This document shows positions 34,796 through 43,686 of a DNA stretch of 64,000 nt, one piece after another. The stretch lies in the NCBI GenBank assembly GCA_965215535.1, contig OZ244063.1, forward strand, positions 2,108,001-2,172,000, written 5' to 3'. The notes beneath the pieces are model-generated. The model saw only the letters and a program-made list of their open reading frames with translations, had not been told where the DNA came from and did no database searches. How positions within the stretch are numbered: position 1 is the stretch's first letter; each line of letters begins with the position of its first letter. The position numbers and the translations under genes were made by a program. Source of the DNA: Bin94 sp965215535. GTDB taxonomy: Bacteria > Gemmatimonadota > Gemmatimonadetes > Longimicrobiales > Gaopeijiaceae.

Positions 34796-36391
34796 ATGCT
34801 TGCAGCCGAAGTGCCGGAAACGGCGTCACGCCCGGAAGAGTTGGAACCACAGGGGCGGGTGCGCCGGAATCTCTCGCCCGCCGAGCTCTACGAAGAGACC
34901 CTTCGTCTGGGGACCGGAAGGCTTGCCCAGGGCGGCGGCCTTGTCACTCTGACCGCTCCCCACACCGGACGCTCTCCCAACGACCGCTTCGTGGTTGAGG
35001 AGGCCGGCTCCCGCGATCGCATCGACTGGGGCGAAATCAATGTGCCCATCGCCGAGGAACACTACAGGCAGCTTCGCGCGGGGCTGATCGAACATCTGAA
35101 CGGATGCGCGGATCTGTACATTCGCGACGCGCGCGCAGGCGCCGACCGCCGCTATGGCATCGGGGTGCGCGTCTTCTCGGAGAGCCCGTGGCACGATCTC
35201 TTCGCCCATAACATGTTCTTGCGTCTGGACCCCGGCGAGGCGAACGACTTCAGGCCCGACTTCGTCGTCTATCATGCGCCCTCGTGGAAGGCCGACCCCG
35301 CCCTGCACGGCACCAACTCGGGCGCCTTCATCGTGGTCCACTTCACGGAGCGCGTCGTTCTGGTAGGGGGCACCGCCTACGCCGGCGAGATCAAGAAATC
35401 GATCTTCTCGGCGCTGAACTTTATCCTTCCGGAACGCGGCGTCCTTCCCATGCACTGCTCGGCGAACATCGGTGCGGCAGGCGATACGGCTCTCTTCTTC
35501 GGACTCTCGGGCACAGGCAAGACGACCCTCTCGGCAAGCCCCGACCGGCAGTTGATCGGCGACGACGAGCATGGCTGGAGCGACAACGGAGTCTTCAACT
35601 TCGAGGGTGGCTGCTACGCCAAGACGATCCGGCTTTCGCCCACCGGAGAACCCGAGATCTATCGGGCCACGAAGATGTTCGGCACAATCCTGGAGAATGT
35701 GGTTCTCGACGAAAGCACGCGCACAATCGACTACGACTCGGCCCGGATCACCGAGAATACGCGCGCATCGTACCCGATTGACGCGATCTCGAATGCCGTG
35801 CCCTCGGGCCAGGGCGGACACCCGCACAATGTAGTCTTCCTGACCGCCGACGCCTTCGGGGTGCTGCCGCCGATCGCGCGCCTCGACACCGCGCAGGCCA
35901 TGTATCACTTCCTTTCGGGCTATACGGCCAAGGTGGCGGGCACCGAACGCGGCGTCACCGAGCCCCGAGCCGCCTTCAGCGCCTGCTTCGGAGCGCCCTT
36001 CCTGCCGCGACCCGCGACCGAATATGCACGCATGCTCGGCGAACGGATCCAGAGCGGGAGGGTGAAGGTGTGGCTTGTGAACACGGGCTGGACCGGGGGC
36101 AGATACGGAGTGGGTCGCCGCATGGAGCTCGCCCATACCCGCGCCATGCTGGCGGCCGCGCTGGCCGGCGATCTCGACGATGTTCCGCAGGTTACGGTTC
36201 CCGTCTTCGGGTTGCAGGTGCCGACCGGTGTGCCCGGCGTGCCCGACCGCGTGCTCGTGCCGCGCGAAAGTTGGGCCGATGGCGCCGCCTGGGATTCTGC
36301 GGCCGCCGAGCTGGCCGCGATGTTCAGGCGCAACTTTGCGCGTTTCGCCGATCGGGTGGATTCCTCGGTGGCGAACGCCGGACCCGCTTGA
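34796..36391 (+). CDS. pckA: Phosphoenolpyruvate carboxykinase (ATP)
   Basis: This 531-residue enzyme converts oxaloacetate and ATP to phosphoenolpyruvate, ADP and CO2, the first step of gluconeogenesis. The kinase-1a loop GLSGTGKTTLSA is near residues 236-247, followed by the metal-site DDEHGW and FEGGCYAK segments; HTGRSPNDRF near residue 60 is the substrate-binding arginine region. The length and motifs are those of the ATP-dependent class. The start follows CAGGAAA by a few bases. Its stop overlaps the TTG start of the next gene (TTGA), suggesting coupling to the M23 lipoprotein gene. Confidence 0.96.
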   Translation: MLAAEVPETASRPEELEPQGRVRRNLSPAELYEETLRLGTGRLAQGGGLVTLTAPHTGRSPNDRFVVEEAGSRDRIDWGEINVPIAEEHYRQLRAGLIEHLNGCADLYIRDARAGADRRYGIGVRVFSESPWHDLFAHNMFLRLDPGEANDFRPDFVVYHAPSWKADPALHGTNSGAFIVVHFTERVVLVGGTAYAGEIKKSIFSALNFILPERGVLPMHCSANIGAAGDTALFFGLSGTGKTTLSASPDRQLIGDDEHGWSDNGVFNFEGGCYAKTIRLSPTGEPEIYRATKMFGTILENVVLDESTRTIDYDSARITENTRASYPIDAISNAVPSGQGGHPHNVVFLTADAFGVLPPIARLDTAQAMYHFLSGYTAKVAGTERGVTEPRAAFSACFGAPFLPRPATEYARMLGERIQSGRVKVWLVNTGWTGGRYGVGRRMELAHTRAMLAAALAGDLDDVPQVTVPVFGLQVPTGVPGVPDRVLVPRESWADGAAWDSAAAELAAMFRRNFARFADRVDSSVANAGPA

Positions 36392-37695
36392 GTCCGAGGG
36401 GGCGAAGCGGTTCGGCGCGGGGGCATCGGCGCTCGAATGCCGTCCGGCGTTGGCCCAGAGGCGCGCGCAGGCAGTTTGTCCGGCTTCTCCTGCCTGTCTG
36501 TGCGCTGGCGGCCGGCTGCGAACAGATCGAAAAGATCGAAGACAGCCTTCGCGACCTCACACCGCACGAAGCCTATCTGGAATCGCTGGTGGCCGCCGGC
36601 CTGGACGAAACGGCGCTCGTGCGCGACTGGGCGGCGGCGGGTCTGGGCGCACTCGAAAATCCGCTGGCGCTGGAGGTCCCCTTTGAGGAGCGCGGCCATA
36701 TCACCCCCGAGGATCCCCTGGCGGTGGCCTACCGGGTTCATATTCCGCGGGGGCGCAATCTGGCCTTTCGCGTCTCGCTCGATGCCGAGGCCGACACCCG
36801 TCTCTTCATTGATCTCTTTCGTGTGCCGGAGAACGAATCCGATCCGCTCCGGCCCGTCTTCTCTTCGGATTCGCTGGCGCATACCTTCGAGCACGAAGAT
36901 CCCTGGCGGGCGGGCGACTATATCCTGCGCATCCAGCCCGAACTGCTGCGCGGAGGAAGCTACCGGGTCACGGTTGGACAGGAGGCAGCCTTCGCCTTTC
37001 CGGTGGAAGGTCACTCGCCCCGCTCGATCCTGAGCGGCTTCGGCGCGCCCCGCGATGGCGGCCGCCGCGTGCACCATGGGGTGGACATCTTCGCCCGGCG
37101 GGGAACTCCGGTTCTTTCGGCCTCGGATGGCCGCACGGAGAGAGTTCGCACCACGCGCCTGGGCGGCAAGGTGGTCTGGGTCGTTGCCAGCGACAATACG
37201 CGCTTCTACTATGCCCACCTGGACAGTCAGCACGTCGGCAGCGGCGAGTGGGTTGCCAAGGGCGACACCGTGGGATTTGTGGGCAATACCGGGAATGCGC
37301 GCACCACTCCGCCGCACCTCCACTTCGGCATCTACCGCCCGCGCGAGGGACAGGATGGAAGCAACTGGCGGCGCAGGAGCCCGATCGATCCGGCGCCCCT
37401 GCTCGTTCCCCCTCCGACTCGCCGCCCCGAGCTGACCGCCGATCTCTCGCTTCTGGGCGAGGAGGTGCGCGTGGTTGACGACGGCATTCGCCTGCGCGTC
37501 GGGCCCGGAGCCCGCGCCCCGATCCTGGCCGAGCTGGCTGCCGACACGCCCCTCCAGGTGCTGGCTGCAACCGCCGACCGCTTTCGCGTCCGTCTGCCCG
37601 ATGGCGCCGAAGGCTATGTGGCCGCGCGGCTCATCCGGCCCGATACCCTTGCCACAACCCGCACCCAGGATCAGCAGCAGGACGACTTTCCATGA
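36388..37695 (+). CDS. M23-family peptidase lipoprotein with C-terminal SH3 domain
   Basis: This 435-residue predicted cell-wall enzyme begins at a TTG overlapping the pckA stop. An arginine-rich N-terminus leads to a hydrophobic run and lipobox LAAGC (Cys44), so it should be an outer- or inner-membrane lipoprotein. Residues about 60-200 are an unrecognised domain resembling a pre-peptidase beta-sandwich. The LytM/M23 domain (about 210-330) keeps the zinc ligands: HHGVDIF near residue 229 and PPHLHFG near 310. A bacterial SH3 domain (about 365-425, GIRLRVGPGARAPIL) follows. It would cleave peptide cross-links of peptidoglycan. Its stop overlaps the EVE gene start (ATGA). Confidence 0.88.
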   Translation: MSPRGRSGSARGHRRSNAVRRWPRGARRQFVRLLLPVCALAAGCEQIEKIEDSLRDLTPHEAYLESLVAAGLDETALVRDWAAAGLGALENPLALEVPFEERGHITPEDPLAVAYRVHIPRGRNLAFRVSLDAEADTRLFIDLFRVPENESDPLRPVFSSDSLAHTFEHEDPWRAGDYILRIQPELLRGGSYRVTVGQEAAFAFPVEGHSPRSILSGFGAPRDGGRRVHHGVDIFARRGTPVLSASDGRTERVRTTRLGGKVVWVVASDNTRFYYAHLDSQHVGSGEWVAKGDTVGFVGNTGNARTTPPHLHFGIYRPREGQDGSNWRRRSPIDPAPLLVPPPTRRPELTADLSLLGEEVRVVDDGIRLRVGPGARAPILAELAADTPLQVLAATADRFRVRLPDGAEGYVAARLIRPDTLATTRTQDQQQDDFP

Positions 37696-38168
37696 ACGAC
37701 CCTCGGTACTGGCTCATGAAATCGGAGCCCTACGTCTATTCCATCGACGATCTGAAGCGCGACGGCGTCACCTTCTGGGACGGGGTTCGCAATTATTCCG
37801 CCCGCAATCTCATGCGCGACCGCATGCGCGTGGGCGACCGCGTTCTCTACTATCACTCCAATGCCAAGCCCCCGGGAGTCGTCGGAATCGCCGAGGTTTG
37901 CCGCGAATCCTACCCCGATCACACCCAGTTCGACCCCGACAGCAAGTATTTCGATCCGAAGGCGTCGCCCGCCAACCCGCGCTGGTTCATGGTGGATGTC
38001 CGCTTTGTTGAAAAGTTCCCGCACATGGTGGCCCTTCCCGAGATTCGCGCCACCCCGGCCCTCGCCGATATGGTGCTGGTCAATCGCAGCCGTCTCTCGG
38101 TGCAGCCCGTCGCCCCTGCCGAATACGAGCGCATCGTGGACATGGCGCATGCGGATGGCGCAGGGTGA
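37692..38168 (+). CDS. EVE domain-containing protein
   Basis: This 158-residue protein consists entirely of an EVE domain (YWLMKSEPYVYSIDDL start, then FWDGVRNYSARNLMRD, VLYYHSN and GIAEV), a PUA-like fold that binds modified bases in DNA or RNA and includes human THYN1. Such small proteins occur widely, often beside metabolic genes, and are of unknown specific role. It overlaps both neighbours by four bases, between an M23 lipoprotein and methylmalonate-semialdehyde dehydrogenase, so it appears to be a passenger in a long plus-strand transcription unit. Confidence 0.92.
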   Translation: MNDPRYWLMKSEPYVYSIDDLKRDGVTFWDGVRNYSARNLMRDRMRVGDRVLYYHSNAKPPGVVGIAEVCRESYPDHTQFDPDSKYFDPKASPANPRWFMVDVRFVEKFPHMVALPEIRATPALADMVLVNRSRLSVQPVAPAEYERIVDMAHADGAG

Positions 38169-39622
38169 CCACCTCACCCGGCCTCGCCCCCAATTACATT
38201 GCGGGTGAGTGGGCCGCGCGGGGCGCCTGCGAAGACCTTCCGGTCACCGATCCGGCCACCGGCGAGTCGCTGGGGCGCGTTCCCCTCTCGGGTTCCGCCG
38301 AAGTCGGTCGTGCAGTGGCGGCGGCGAGCGCGGCGTTCCCGGAGTGGCGACGAACCCCTGTTCCTGAGCGCGCGCGGGTCTTCTTTCGGCTGAAATCGCT
38401 GCTTGACGCGCACCACGACGACCTTGCCATCCGCCTCTCGCGCGAACACGGCAAGAATCTGGCCGAAACCCGGGGCGAAATTCAGCGCGGCATCGAGAAT
38501 GTGGAGCACGCCGCCGCCATGCCCACCCTGATGATGGGCGATACGGTCGAGGACATCGCCCGCGGCATCGACTGCGAGACGGTGCGCCAGCCCCTGGGCG
38601 TCTTTGCGGTGGTCACCCCGTACAACTTTCCGGTCATGATTCCGCTCTGGTTCTGGCCCTACGCGGTGGCTGCGGGGAATACGGTCGTTCTCAAGCCAAG
38701 CGAGCAGGATCCGTTGACGCACCAGCGCGTGGTGGAGCTGGCCGTACAGGCCGGGTTGCCGCCGGGCGTGCTGAATGTGGTGCATGGCCGCGCCGAGGCG
38801 GTCGAGGCGCTGATCGACCACCCCGATGTGCAGGGGGTGTCCTTCGTGGGATCGAGCCGGGTGGCCCGGAGCGTCTATCGGCGGGCGGGGGTGGCGGGAA
38901 AGCGGGCGCAGGCGCTGGGGGGCGCCAAGAATCACATGATCGCGCTGCCGGATGCCGATCCGGCCATGGTGGCCGAGGCGGTGGTGGCGTCGGTCTTCGG
39001 TTCGGCGGGACAGCGCTGCCTGGCGGGCTCGGTGATCGTCGGGGTTGGCGACGCCTACGAACCCATGCGCGAAGGAATCCTCGACGGCGCGGCCTCGCTC
39101 AGAGTGGGGTGCGGTCTCGACGACGGCATCGACATGGGGCCGGTCATCTCGGCGGCGCACCGCGAACGGGTGGCCGGGTTCATTGCCGGGGGCGAGAGCT
39201 CCGGAGCGCGTCTTCTGATGGATGGACGCCAACTGCGCGTGGATGGGTATCCGCGCGGTCACTGGCTCGGTCCGACCGTCTTCGAAGGCGTGACGCCGGC
39301 CATGCCGCTGGGCCGCGACGAGGTCTTCGGTCCGGTTGCCGGGCTTGCACGGGCCCCCACCCTGGACGCCGCCCTCGATATGCTGACCGAGAGCCGCTAC
39401 GGCAACGCCGCCTCGATCTTCACCGCATCGGGCCGGGCCGCGCGCGAATTCCGCTACCGCGCCGGCATCTCCATGATCGGCGTCAACATTGGCGTGGCCG
39501 CACCGATGGCCTTCTTTCCCTTCGGCGGCGCTCGCCACTCCTTCTACGGCGATCTCAAGGCGCAGGGGCGCGATGCCGTCTCCTTCTTCACCGATCAGCG
39601 CGTGGTGATTTCGCGTTGGTAG
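38165..39622 (+). CDS. mmsA: CoA-acylating methylmalonate-semialdehyde dehydrogenase
   Basis: This 485-residue aldehyde dehydrogenase would convert methylmalonate or malonate semialdehyde with CoA and NAD to propionyl- or acetyl-CoA. The catalytic cysteine is Cys285 in FGSAGQRCLAG, and the MmsA hallmark GVAAPMAFFPFGG is near residues 440-455, followed by SFYGDLKAQGRDAV. No general-base Glu is expected in this CoA-dependent class. It starts at GTG overlapping the EVE stop (GTGA). The class III aminotransferase that follows 17 bases later could produce its semialdehyde substrate, which points to beta-alanine, beta-aminoisobutyrate or valine breakdown. Confidence 0.93.
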   Translation: MTTSPGLAPNYIAGEWAARGACEDLPVTDPATGESLGRVPLSGSAEVGRAVAAASAAFPEWRRTPVPERARVFFRLKSLLDAHHDDLAIRLSREHGKNLAETRGEIQRGIENVEHAAAMPTLMMGDTVEDIARGIDCETVRQPLGVFAVVTPYNFPVMIPLWFWPYAVAAGNTVVLKPSEQDPLTHQRVVELAVQAGLPPGVLNVVHGRAEAVEALIDHPDVQGVSFVGSSRVARSVYRRAGVAGKRAQALGGAKNHMIALPDADPAMVAEAVVASVFGSAGQRCLAGSVIVGVGDAYEPMREGILDGAASLRVGCGLDDGIDMGPVISAAHRERVAGFIAGGESSGARLLMDGRQLRVDGYPRGHWLGPTVFEGVTPAMPLGRDEVFGPVAGLARAPTLDAALDMLTESRYGNAASIFTASGRAAREFRYRAGISMIGVNIGVAAPMAFFPFGGARHSFYGDLKAQGRDAVSFFTDQRVVISRW

Positions 39623-39639
39623 GGGAAAGCGGGACGCCC

Positions 39640-40953
39640 ATGCCGGCCACAGTCAGCCGCAGCGCGGAGCTTCTGGCCGAGCAGCAGCGCCATATCTTCG
39701 ACTGCGTCCGGCCTCTCTACGACGAACCCCTTGCCCTGGCCGAGGGGTCGGGCTGCCGCGTGCGGGATTGCGATGGTCGCGAATATCTGGATCTCTTCGC
39801 CGGAATCCTTACGACTTCGCTGGGTCACTGTCACCCTGCGGTTGTGGCCGCAGTCCAGGAGCAGGCGGCGCGGATCGGGCACACCTCGACGCTCTACATC
39901 AACGAACGCCAGATCGAAGCGGCGCGGGCACTTGCCGGAATCGCGCCCGGCGCACTCGATCGCACCTTCTTTCTGAACAGTGGCACCGAGGCGATCGAGA
40001 CCGCGCTCCAGCTTGCCCGTCTCCATACCGGTCGCACCGAGATCATTGCGCTTCGCCAGGCCTACCATGGGCGCACCAGCATGGCCACAGCCGTGACCGC
40101 CCACGCTCCCTGGCGAAGTCTGCCGAACACGGTCACCGGAGTTGTGCATGCGCTCTCTCCCTATCGCTACCGGGCGCCCTTTGGCGACAGATCCGACGAG
40201 GAGCTGGTTGAGATCTATGCGCAGGATCTGATCGAGGTCATCGAAACGACCACCAATGGCCAACCCGCCGCCCTCATTGCCGAAACGATTCAGGGGGTGG
40301 GGGGGTACATCGTGCCGCCGCGTGGCTACTTCCAGCGGCTGGCGGAGATCATCCGTTCCCGGGGCGGCGTCTTCATTGCGGACGAGGTGCAGGCCGGGTT
40401 CGGGCGCACCGGTCGCCGCTGGTTCGGGATCGAGCACTGGGGGGTGACCCCTGACATCATGGTCGTGGCCAAGGGAATGGCCGGGGGAATGCCGGTGGCC
40501 GCCACCATGGCCATCCCCGAAATCGCGGCAAGCTGGCGCGGCAAGACGCTCTCGACCTTCGGCGGCAATCCCGTCTGCATGGCGGCGCTGGTTGCCACGC
40601 TCGAGGTCATGCAGGCCGAAGATGTGCCGATGCGGGCCTGGCGACGGGGCGATCAGCTTCGGCGGGGCCTGGAGGCTCTACAAGCGCGTCACCCCTGGAT
40701 TGGCGATGTACGCGGCATGGGGCTGATGCAGGCGCTGGAGATCGTCCGGGATCTCATGAGCAGGGAGCCGGATCCGCATCTTGCCGGAATGCTCCTGAAT
40801 GCCGCCCGCGCCGAGGGCCTTCTGGTGGGGATTGGGGGGCTGCATGGACAGGTGATCCGGATTGGTCCCTCGCTCCTCATTTCAGAGGCCGAGGTGGAAG
40901 AGGGATTGGAGCGGCTGGCGCGTGCCTGCAGGCGTGTCGAGGCGGGGCGCTGA
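39640..40953 (+). CDS. Class III aminotransferase (AGXT2/beta-alanine or 4-aminobutyrate type)
   Basis: This 437-residue PLP enzyme transfers an omega- or alpha-amino group. The PLP lysine is predicted at Lys278 in VVAKGMAGGMPVAA, preceded by the class III FIADEVQAGFGRTG block and the NSGTEAIETALQLAR phosphate-binding region near residue 110. The sequence looks like the AGXT2/beta-alanine-pyruvate group. Its position behind methylmalonate-semialdehyde dehydrogenase suggests a beta-amino acid donor such as beta-alanine or beta-aminoisobutyrate; this is inference. The start at 39640 follows an AGGGGAAAG stretch. Confidence 0.9.
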   Translation: MPATVSRSAELLAEQQRHIFDCVRPLYDEPLALAEGSGCRVRDCDGREYLDLFAGILTTSLGHCHPAVVAAVQEQAARIGHTSTLYINERQIEAARALAGIAPGALDRTFFLNSGTEAIETALQLARLHTGRTEIIALRQAYHGRTSMATAVTAHAPWRSLPNTVTGVVHALSPYRYRAPFGDRSDEELVEIYAQDLIEVIETTTNGQPAALIAETIQGVGGYIVPPRGYFQRLAEIIRSRGGVFIADEVQAGFGRTGRRWFGIEHWGVTPDIMVVAKGMAGGMPVAATMAIPEIAASWRGKTLSTFGGNPVCMAALVATLEVMQAEDVPMRAWRRGDQLRRGLEALQARHPWIGDVRGMGLMQALEIVRDLMSREPDPHLAGMLLNAARAEGLLVGIGGLHGQVIRIGPSLLISEAEVEEGLERLARACRRVEAGR

Positions 40954-41285
40954 ACCTCGGTTGGGGGGGATCGGGGCTGGGCGGGGGTGCGCGGGGAGCC
41001 TGCCGTGCTGAAACCGGCGCGTGCCGATCGGCGTTTTGCAGGAGAGCGGATGAGCCTCCGACAGCGGCGCCGGTCTTCGTCCATTGCGCATGATCGTGTA
41101 TTGTATAGGGTTGTAGCGCATGATTCATGACATCATTCCGGGACTCGCGGCGGACGCTCGCAATGCAGTCGTCGCGCGTCTCTGCACACAGCCTCTCCAG
41201 GGCGCAGGCCGCTCTTTGATCGAGGCCGGGCGAGCAGTGAACAGCCCCGTCCGGGCGGCGCACAGGGCGGGCGAGGAGGCAGACG
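40954..41285. other. Intergenic region upstream of signal peptidase I
   Basis: This 332-base stretch holds several signals: a five-tract G-rich run (40963-40996), two copies of GCGCATGAT exactly 30 bases apart (41086-41094 and 41116-41124) flanking a TATAGG, and a short open frame at 41120-41296 that runs into the lepB start. No clear -35 box at normal distance from TATAGG was found. Confidence 0.5.
40963..40996 (+). other. Putative G-quadruplex-forming sequence
   Basis: Five runs of three or more G (7, 4, 3, 5 and 4 bases) are separated by loops of 3, 2, 1 and 5 bases, directly after the aminotransferase stop codon. This satisfies the usual G3+N1-7 rule and could affect transcription termination or mRNA 3' ends. 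Given the high GC content, chance occurrence is possible. Confidence 0.45.
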
Positions 41286-41296
41286 ATGGCCGATAA
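41120..41296 (+). CDS. Possible 58-residue open reading frame overlapping the lepB start
   Basis: An ATG at 41120 opens a 58-residue frame (starting MIHDIIPGLAADARNAVVAR) that ends at TAA 41294-41296, just inside lepB. No family is recognised; the product would be alanine/arginine-rich and partly helical. There is no good ribosome-binding site, and codon use is compatible with coding but not decisive. It may be a leader peptide coupled to lepB, or may not be a gene. Confidence 0.25.
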   Translation: MIHDIIPGLAADARNAVVARLCTQPLQGAGRSLIEAGRAVNSPVRAAHRAGEEADDGR

Positions 41297-41978
41297 GAGA
41301 AAGAGGGGCGGCGGGCTGCTCGGCTGGCTCCGCTCCATGGTGCCGGCGCTGATTATCGTGATCCTGCTGCGGGTCTTTCTGCTCGACACCTACTTCATCG
41401 AATCCGGCTCGATGAAAAATACCCTTCTGGTGGGCGATTATCTGGCGGTCAACAAGCTGGCGATGGGGCCGCGCATTCCCTTCACCGATTTTCGGTTGCC
41501 CGCCTACTCCGAACCCCGCCGCAACGATGTCCTGGTCTTCGATCCGCACCACGAAGAGAACATGACGATCGTGAAGCGGGTGGTGGGCATGCCCGGCGAC
41601 ACCCTCGAGATGCGCGATCAGATCCTCTACGTGGATGGGGTCCGGCAGGACGAGCCCCATGTCATTCAGATCGGAACGCCCGACAACGCCCAGCCCGCCA
41701 TGTTGTGGCAGAACCGTCACCTGGTCGGCGGCCCCCGCGAAGACTACCGCCCGACGCGCGACAACTGGGGCCCGATTGTGGTTCCCGACGATCACTACTT
41801 CATGATGGGCGACAACCGCGAAGACAGCTTGGACTCGCGCGTGTGGGGATTTCTCGCCGGATGGCGCTTTAAGGGTCGCGTCTCCTTCATCTACTTCTCC
41901 TACGACAGGGAATCGCACCGCGCCTTTCCGGCCTTCACCGAGGTGCGCGGCAGCCGGATCGGGGATCGGGTGCGGTAA
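41286..41978 (+). CDS. lepB: Signal peptidase I
   Basis: This 230-residue membrane peptidase removes signal peptides from Sec- and Tat-exported proteins. One N-terminal membrane helix (residues about 18-33) is followed by the catalytic Ser42 in IESGSMKNTL and the catalytic Lys97 in TIVKRVVGMPGD, then a GDNREDSLDSRVWG box near residue 176. Length is normal for a single-anchor enzyme. A GGCGAGGAGGCAGACG ribosome-binding region precedes the ATG. It is the last gene before the lower-GC patch starting at about 41980. Confidence 0.95.
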   Translation: MADKRKRGGGLLGWLRSMVPALIIVILLRVFLLDTYFIESGSMKNTLLVGDYLAVNKLAMGPRIPFTDFRLPAYSEPRRNDVLVFDPHHEENMTIVKRVVGMPGDTLEMRDQILYVDGVRQDEPHVIQIGTPDNAQPAMLWQNRHLVGGPREDYRPTRDNWGPIVVPDDHYFMMGDNREDSLDSRVWGFLAGWRFKGRVSFIYFSYDRESHRAFPAFTEVRGSRIGDRVR

Positions 41979-42429
41979 GGGGGGGATTCATTCCCAGCCT
42001 CTTGCGCATTTTCCCCTCTACGGTGTGCCATTTGCTTTCCGGGCATGGACAAACGGGCCGTCAAGCAGGGCATGATGCAGCAGTTGCTGACCGGAGGCGG
42101 GTGCTTGTCCATCCTCGGCGGGTTGGCGGCGGTAACGGGTCCACCCTTTATGTGAGGAAGTCATGGACGCGAAGCTGGATTCAACGATTGGTCATCCGGC
42201 CGGAAGCGTGAGCTCGATCTTGGCGGCGTAGTAGGCGGACGCCTCTGGCTGCTTGATGTGAGCCTTCCGGTGGCGGATCGATTGGGGTCAACGGTTCAAA
42301 TCAATTCTTCAGGGAAGTAGATTTGCGACGAACTGAGGCTCCAATGGTAGAAGACCCAGAAGCGCTCATTTATCGCCTGACCCATATTGGAGACAGGATT
42401 CAAATCGTAACAATAGCCGTGGATTGAGG
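41979..42429. other. Gene-poor stretch at the left edge of the accessory patch
   Basis: About 450 bases with no recognisable gene. It contains a 36-codon frame (42045-42155), a 22-codon frame (near 42164) and a 27-codon frame (42344-42427) ending across the DUF4238 gene start; none has a convincing family match. Base composition is lower in G+C than the flanking core genes. No transposase, inverted terminal repeat or tRNA attachment site was identified. Confidence 0.5.
42045..42155 (+). CDS. Possible 36-residue small membrane-type peptide
   Basis: ATG 42045 to TGA 42153-42155 encodes 36 residues: a basic start (MDKRAVKQGMMQQLL) followed by a Gly/Leu-rich hydrophobic stretch with one Cys and a TGPPFM end. 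This could be a small membrane peptide, but there is no strong ribosome-binding site and no family is recognised. Confidence 0.2.
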   Translation: MDKRAVKQGMMQQLLTGGGCLSILGGLAAVTGPPFM

Positions 42430-43686
42430 ATGGATCGTCCCCGCACAAGAAGAGGCTGGGCTTCCGGGACCGTAATCCAGAAGCTGTTTTCGGAATTCGA
42501 CCAGCAGTCGATCAGCGCTCTGACAGCGATCTGGGACGAAGTTGTCGAACGGATTGTCACCGAGATGCTGAGGTTGGATGAAGCCAATCGAGTCGAACTT
42601 CACGTGAACGTCCGCGAGGAAATGATATTGGAACTTGCCCAGCTTCAGTTTTGGCTGACCAAGAAGGTCGTCGAAAAGCGGGTCGCCGGTCGGGATTTGT
42701 CATCCATTGATCCCGATCAGGAGAAGGAGGAATGTCTCGGTTCGGGTGGCAAGGACGCCATCAGCGCTACAGCGCGGATCATTCATGACAGTTTTTGGTC
42801 GAAGCGCTTGGAGGAGCGATGGAAGCCGAAGTCAGCCAAGGTGGCCGAGCGCGAGGCGAACCCCCCGCGGACGAAGTTGGCAGTGAAGCCAGTAGGCAAG
42901 AACCACTTCATTCCCCGCTGGTTCATCCGTGACCACTGGGCGATCAACGGAAAAATCTTGCGGTGGCGACGGACGGCCGAAGGCTGGACATCTAGTCCGT
43001 GCGGGTTCGGCCAGTGGGGCTATCGTCACGATCTGTACAGCAATCATCTCGAAGCTTATTTCGGTCTGCTGGAAGGAGACGCCAAGCGTCCAATCGAGAT
43101 GCTTCTTGAGATGAGTCCCCTAAACTCACCGCAGCGGGAAGCTCTTGTCGGGTTCCTTGTAATCCAGTTCTTGCGCAACCCCTACACCATCGCCGCGCTG
43201 CATCGAGGCGTCGCACCTGTGATTGCCGAACTCGGTCAAGGTGACGATCCCGAGATGCCTCGCAAGGCTTATGAAGCATTATACGGTAATAACGGTTTCT
43301 ATCGTGAGATTGCGTCTCCTCTGATGTGGAGTCCTTGGGCGATGATTTGTTCTGAGCGTCCGGTGTTTGTTCTGCCCGACACTTTTGCAATTCGGACGGG
43401 AACACAGGACGGCATGCGGTTGATCGCCCCGCTGACGCCTACCACTTGTTTCGTCACTCTTCCGGGCCGGGAGCGGGAAAAACGGATCGTGCCTCGCCAT
43501 GCGTATGTGGACGAGGACCTTTGCCAACGGATTTCCCTGGCCTTAACTCAAGCCGCCGTCGCGGAATTTCTGTCGGGCACGCATTTCAGCGTTCCCACAG
43601 GTGAGACCGAACCGCCGGGGGATCTCTTGAAGACCATCGCCGGAGTCTTAGGTGTCGAGGTTAAGAGCGCCGACACCACGGAGTAG
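42430..43686 (+). CDS. DUF4238 domain-containing protein
   Basis: This 418-residue protein carries the DUF4238 signature KNHFIPRWFIRDHW near residue 157, followed by the typical short helical and beta segments to the C-terminus (for example WAMICSERPVFVLPDTF, near residue 300). The first 150 residues are a separate helical, charged region not recognised. DUF4238 proteins have no established activity; they are patchily distributed and often lie in accessory regions. Codon use is noticeably less GC-rich than in the flanking core genes, consistent with horizontal acquisition. A TTG at 42424, overlapping the stop of a 27-codon frame, is an alternative start. Confidence 0.8.
   Translation: MDRPRTRRGWASGTVIQKLFSEFDQQSISALTAIWDEVVERIVTEMLRLDEANRVELHVNVREEMILELAQLQFWLTKKVVEKRVAGRDLSSIDPDQEKEECLGSGGKDAISATARIIHDSFWSKRLEERWKPKSAKVAEREANPPRTKLAVKPVGKNHFIPRWFIRDHWAINGKILRWRRTAEGWTSSPCGFGQWGYRHDLYSNHLEAYFGLLEGDAKRPIEMLLEMSPLNSPQREALVGFLVIQFLRNPYTIAALHRGVAPVIAELGQGDDPEMPRKAYEALYGNNGFYREIASPLMWSPWAMICSERPVFVLPDTFAIRTGTQDGMRLIAPLTPTTCFVTLPGREREKRIVPRHAYVDEDLCQRISLALTQAAVAEFLSGTHFSVPTGETEPPGDLLKTIAGVLGVEVKSADTTE

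Noticed and set aside
42285..42310. A GGTTCAAATC sequence resembling a tRNA T-loop
   Set aside because: The flanking bases cannot form the T stem and there is no acceptor or anticodon arm at the right distances.
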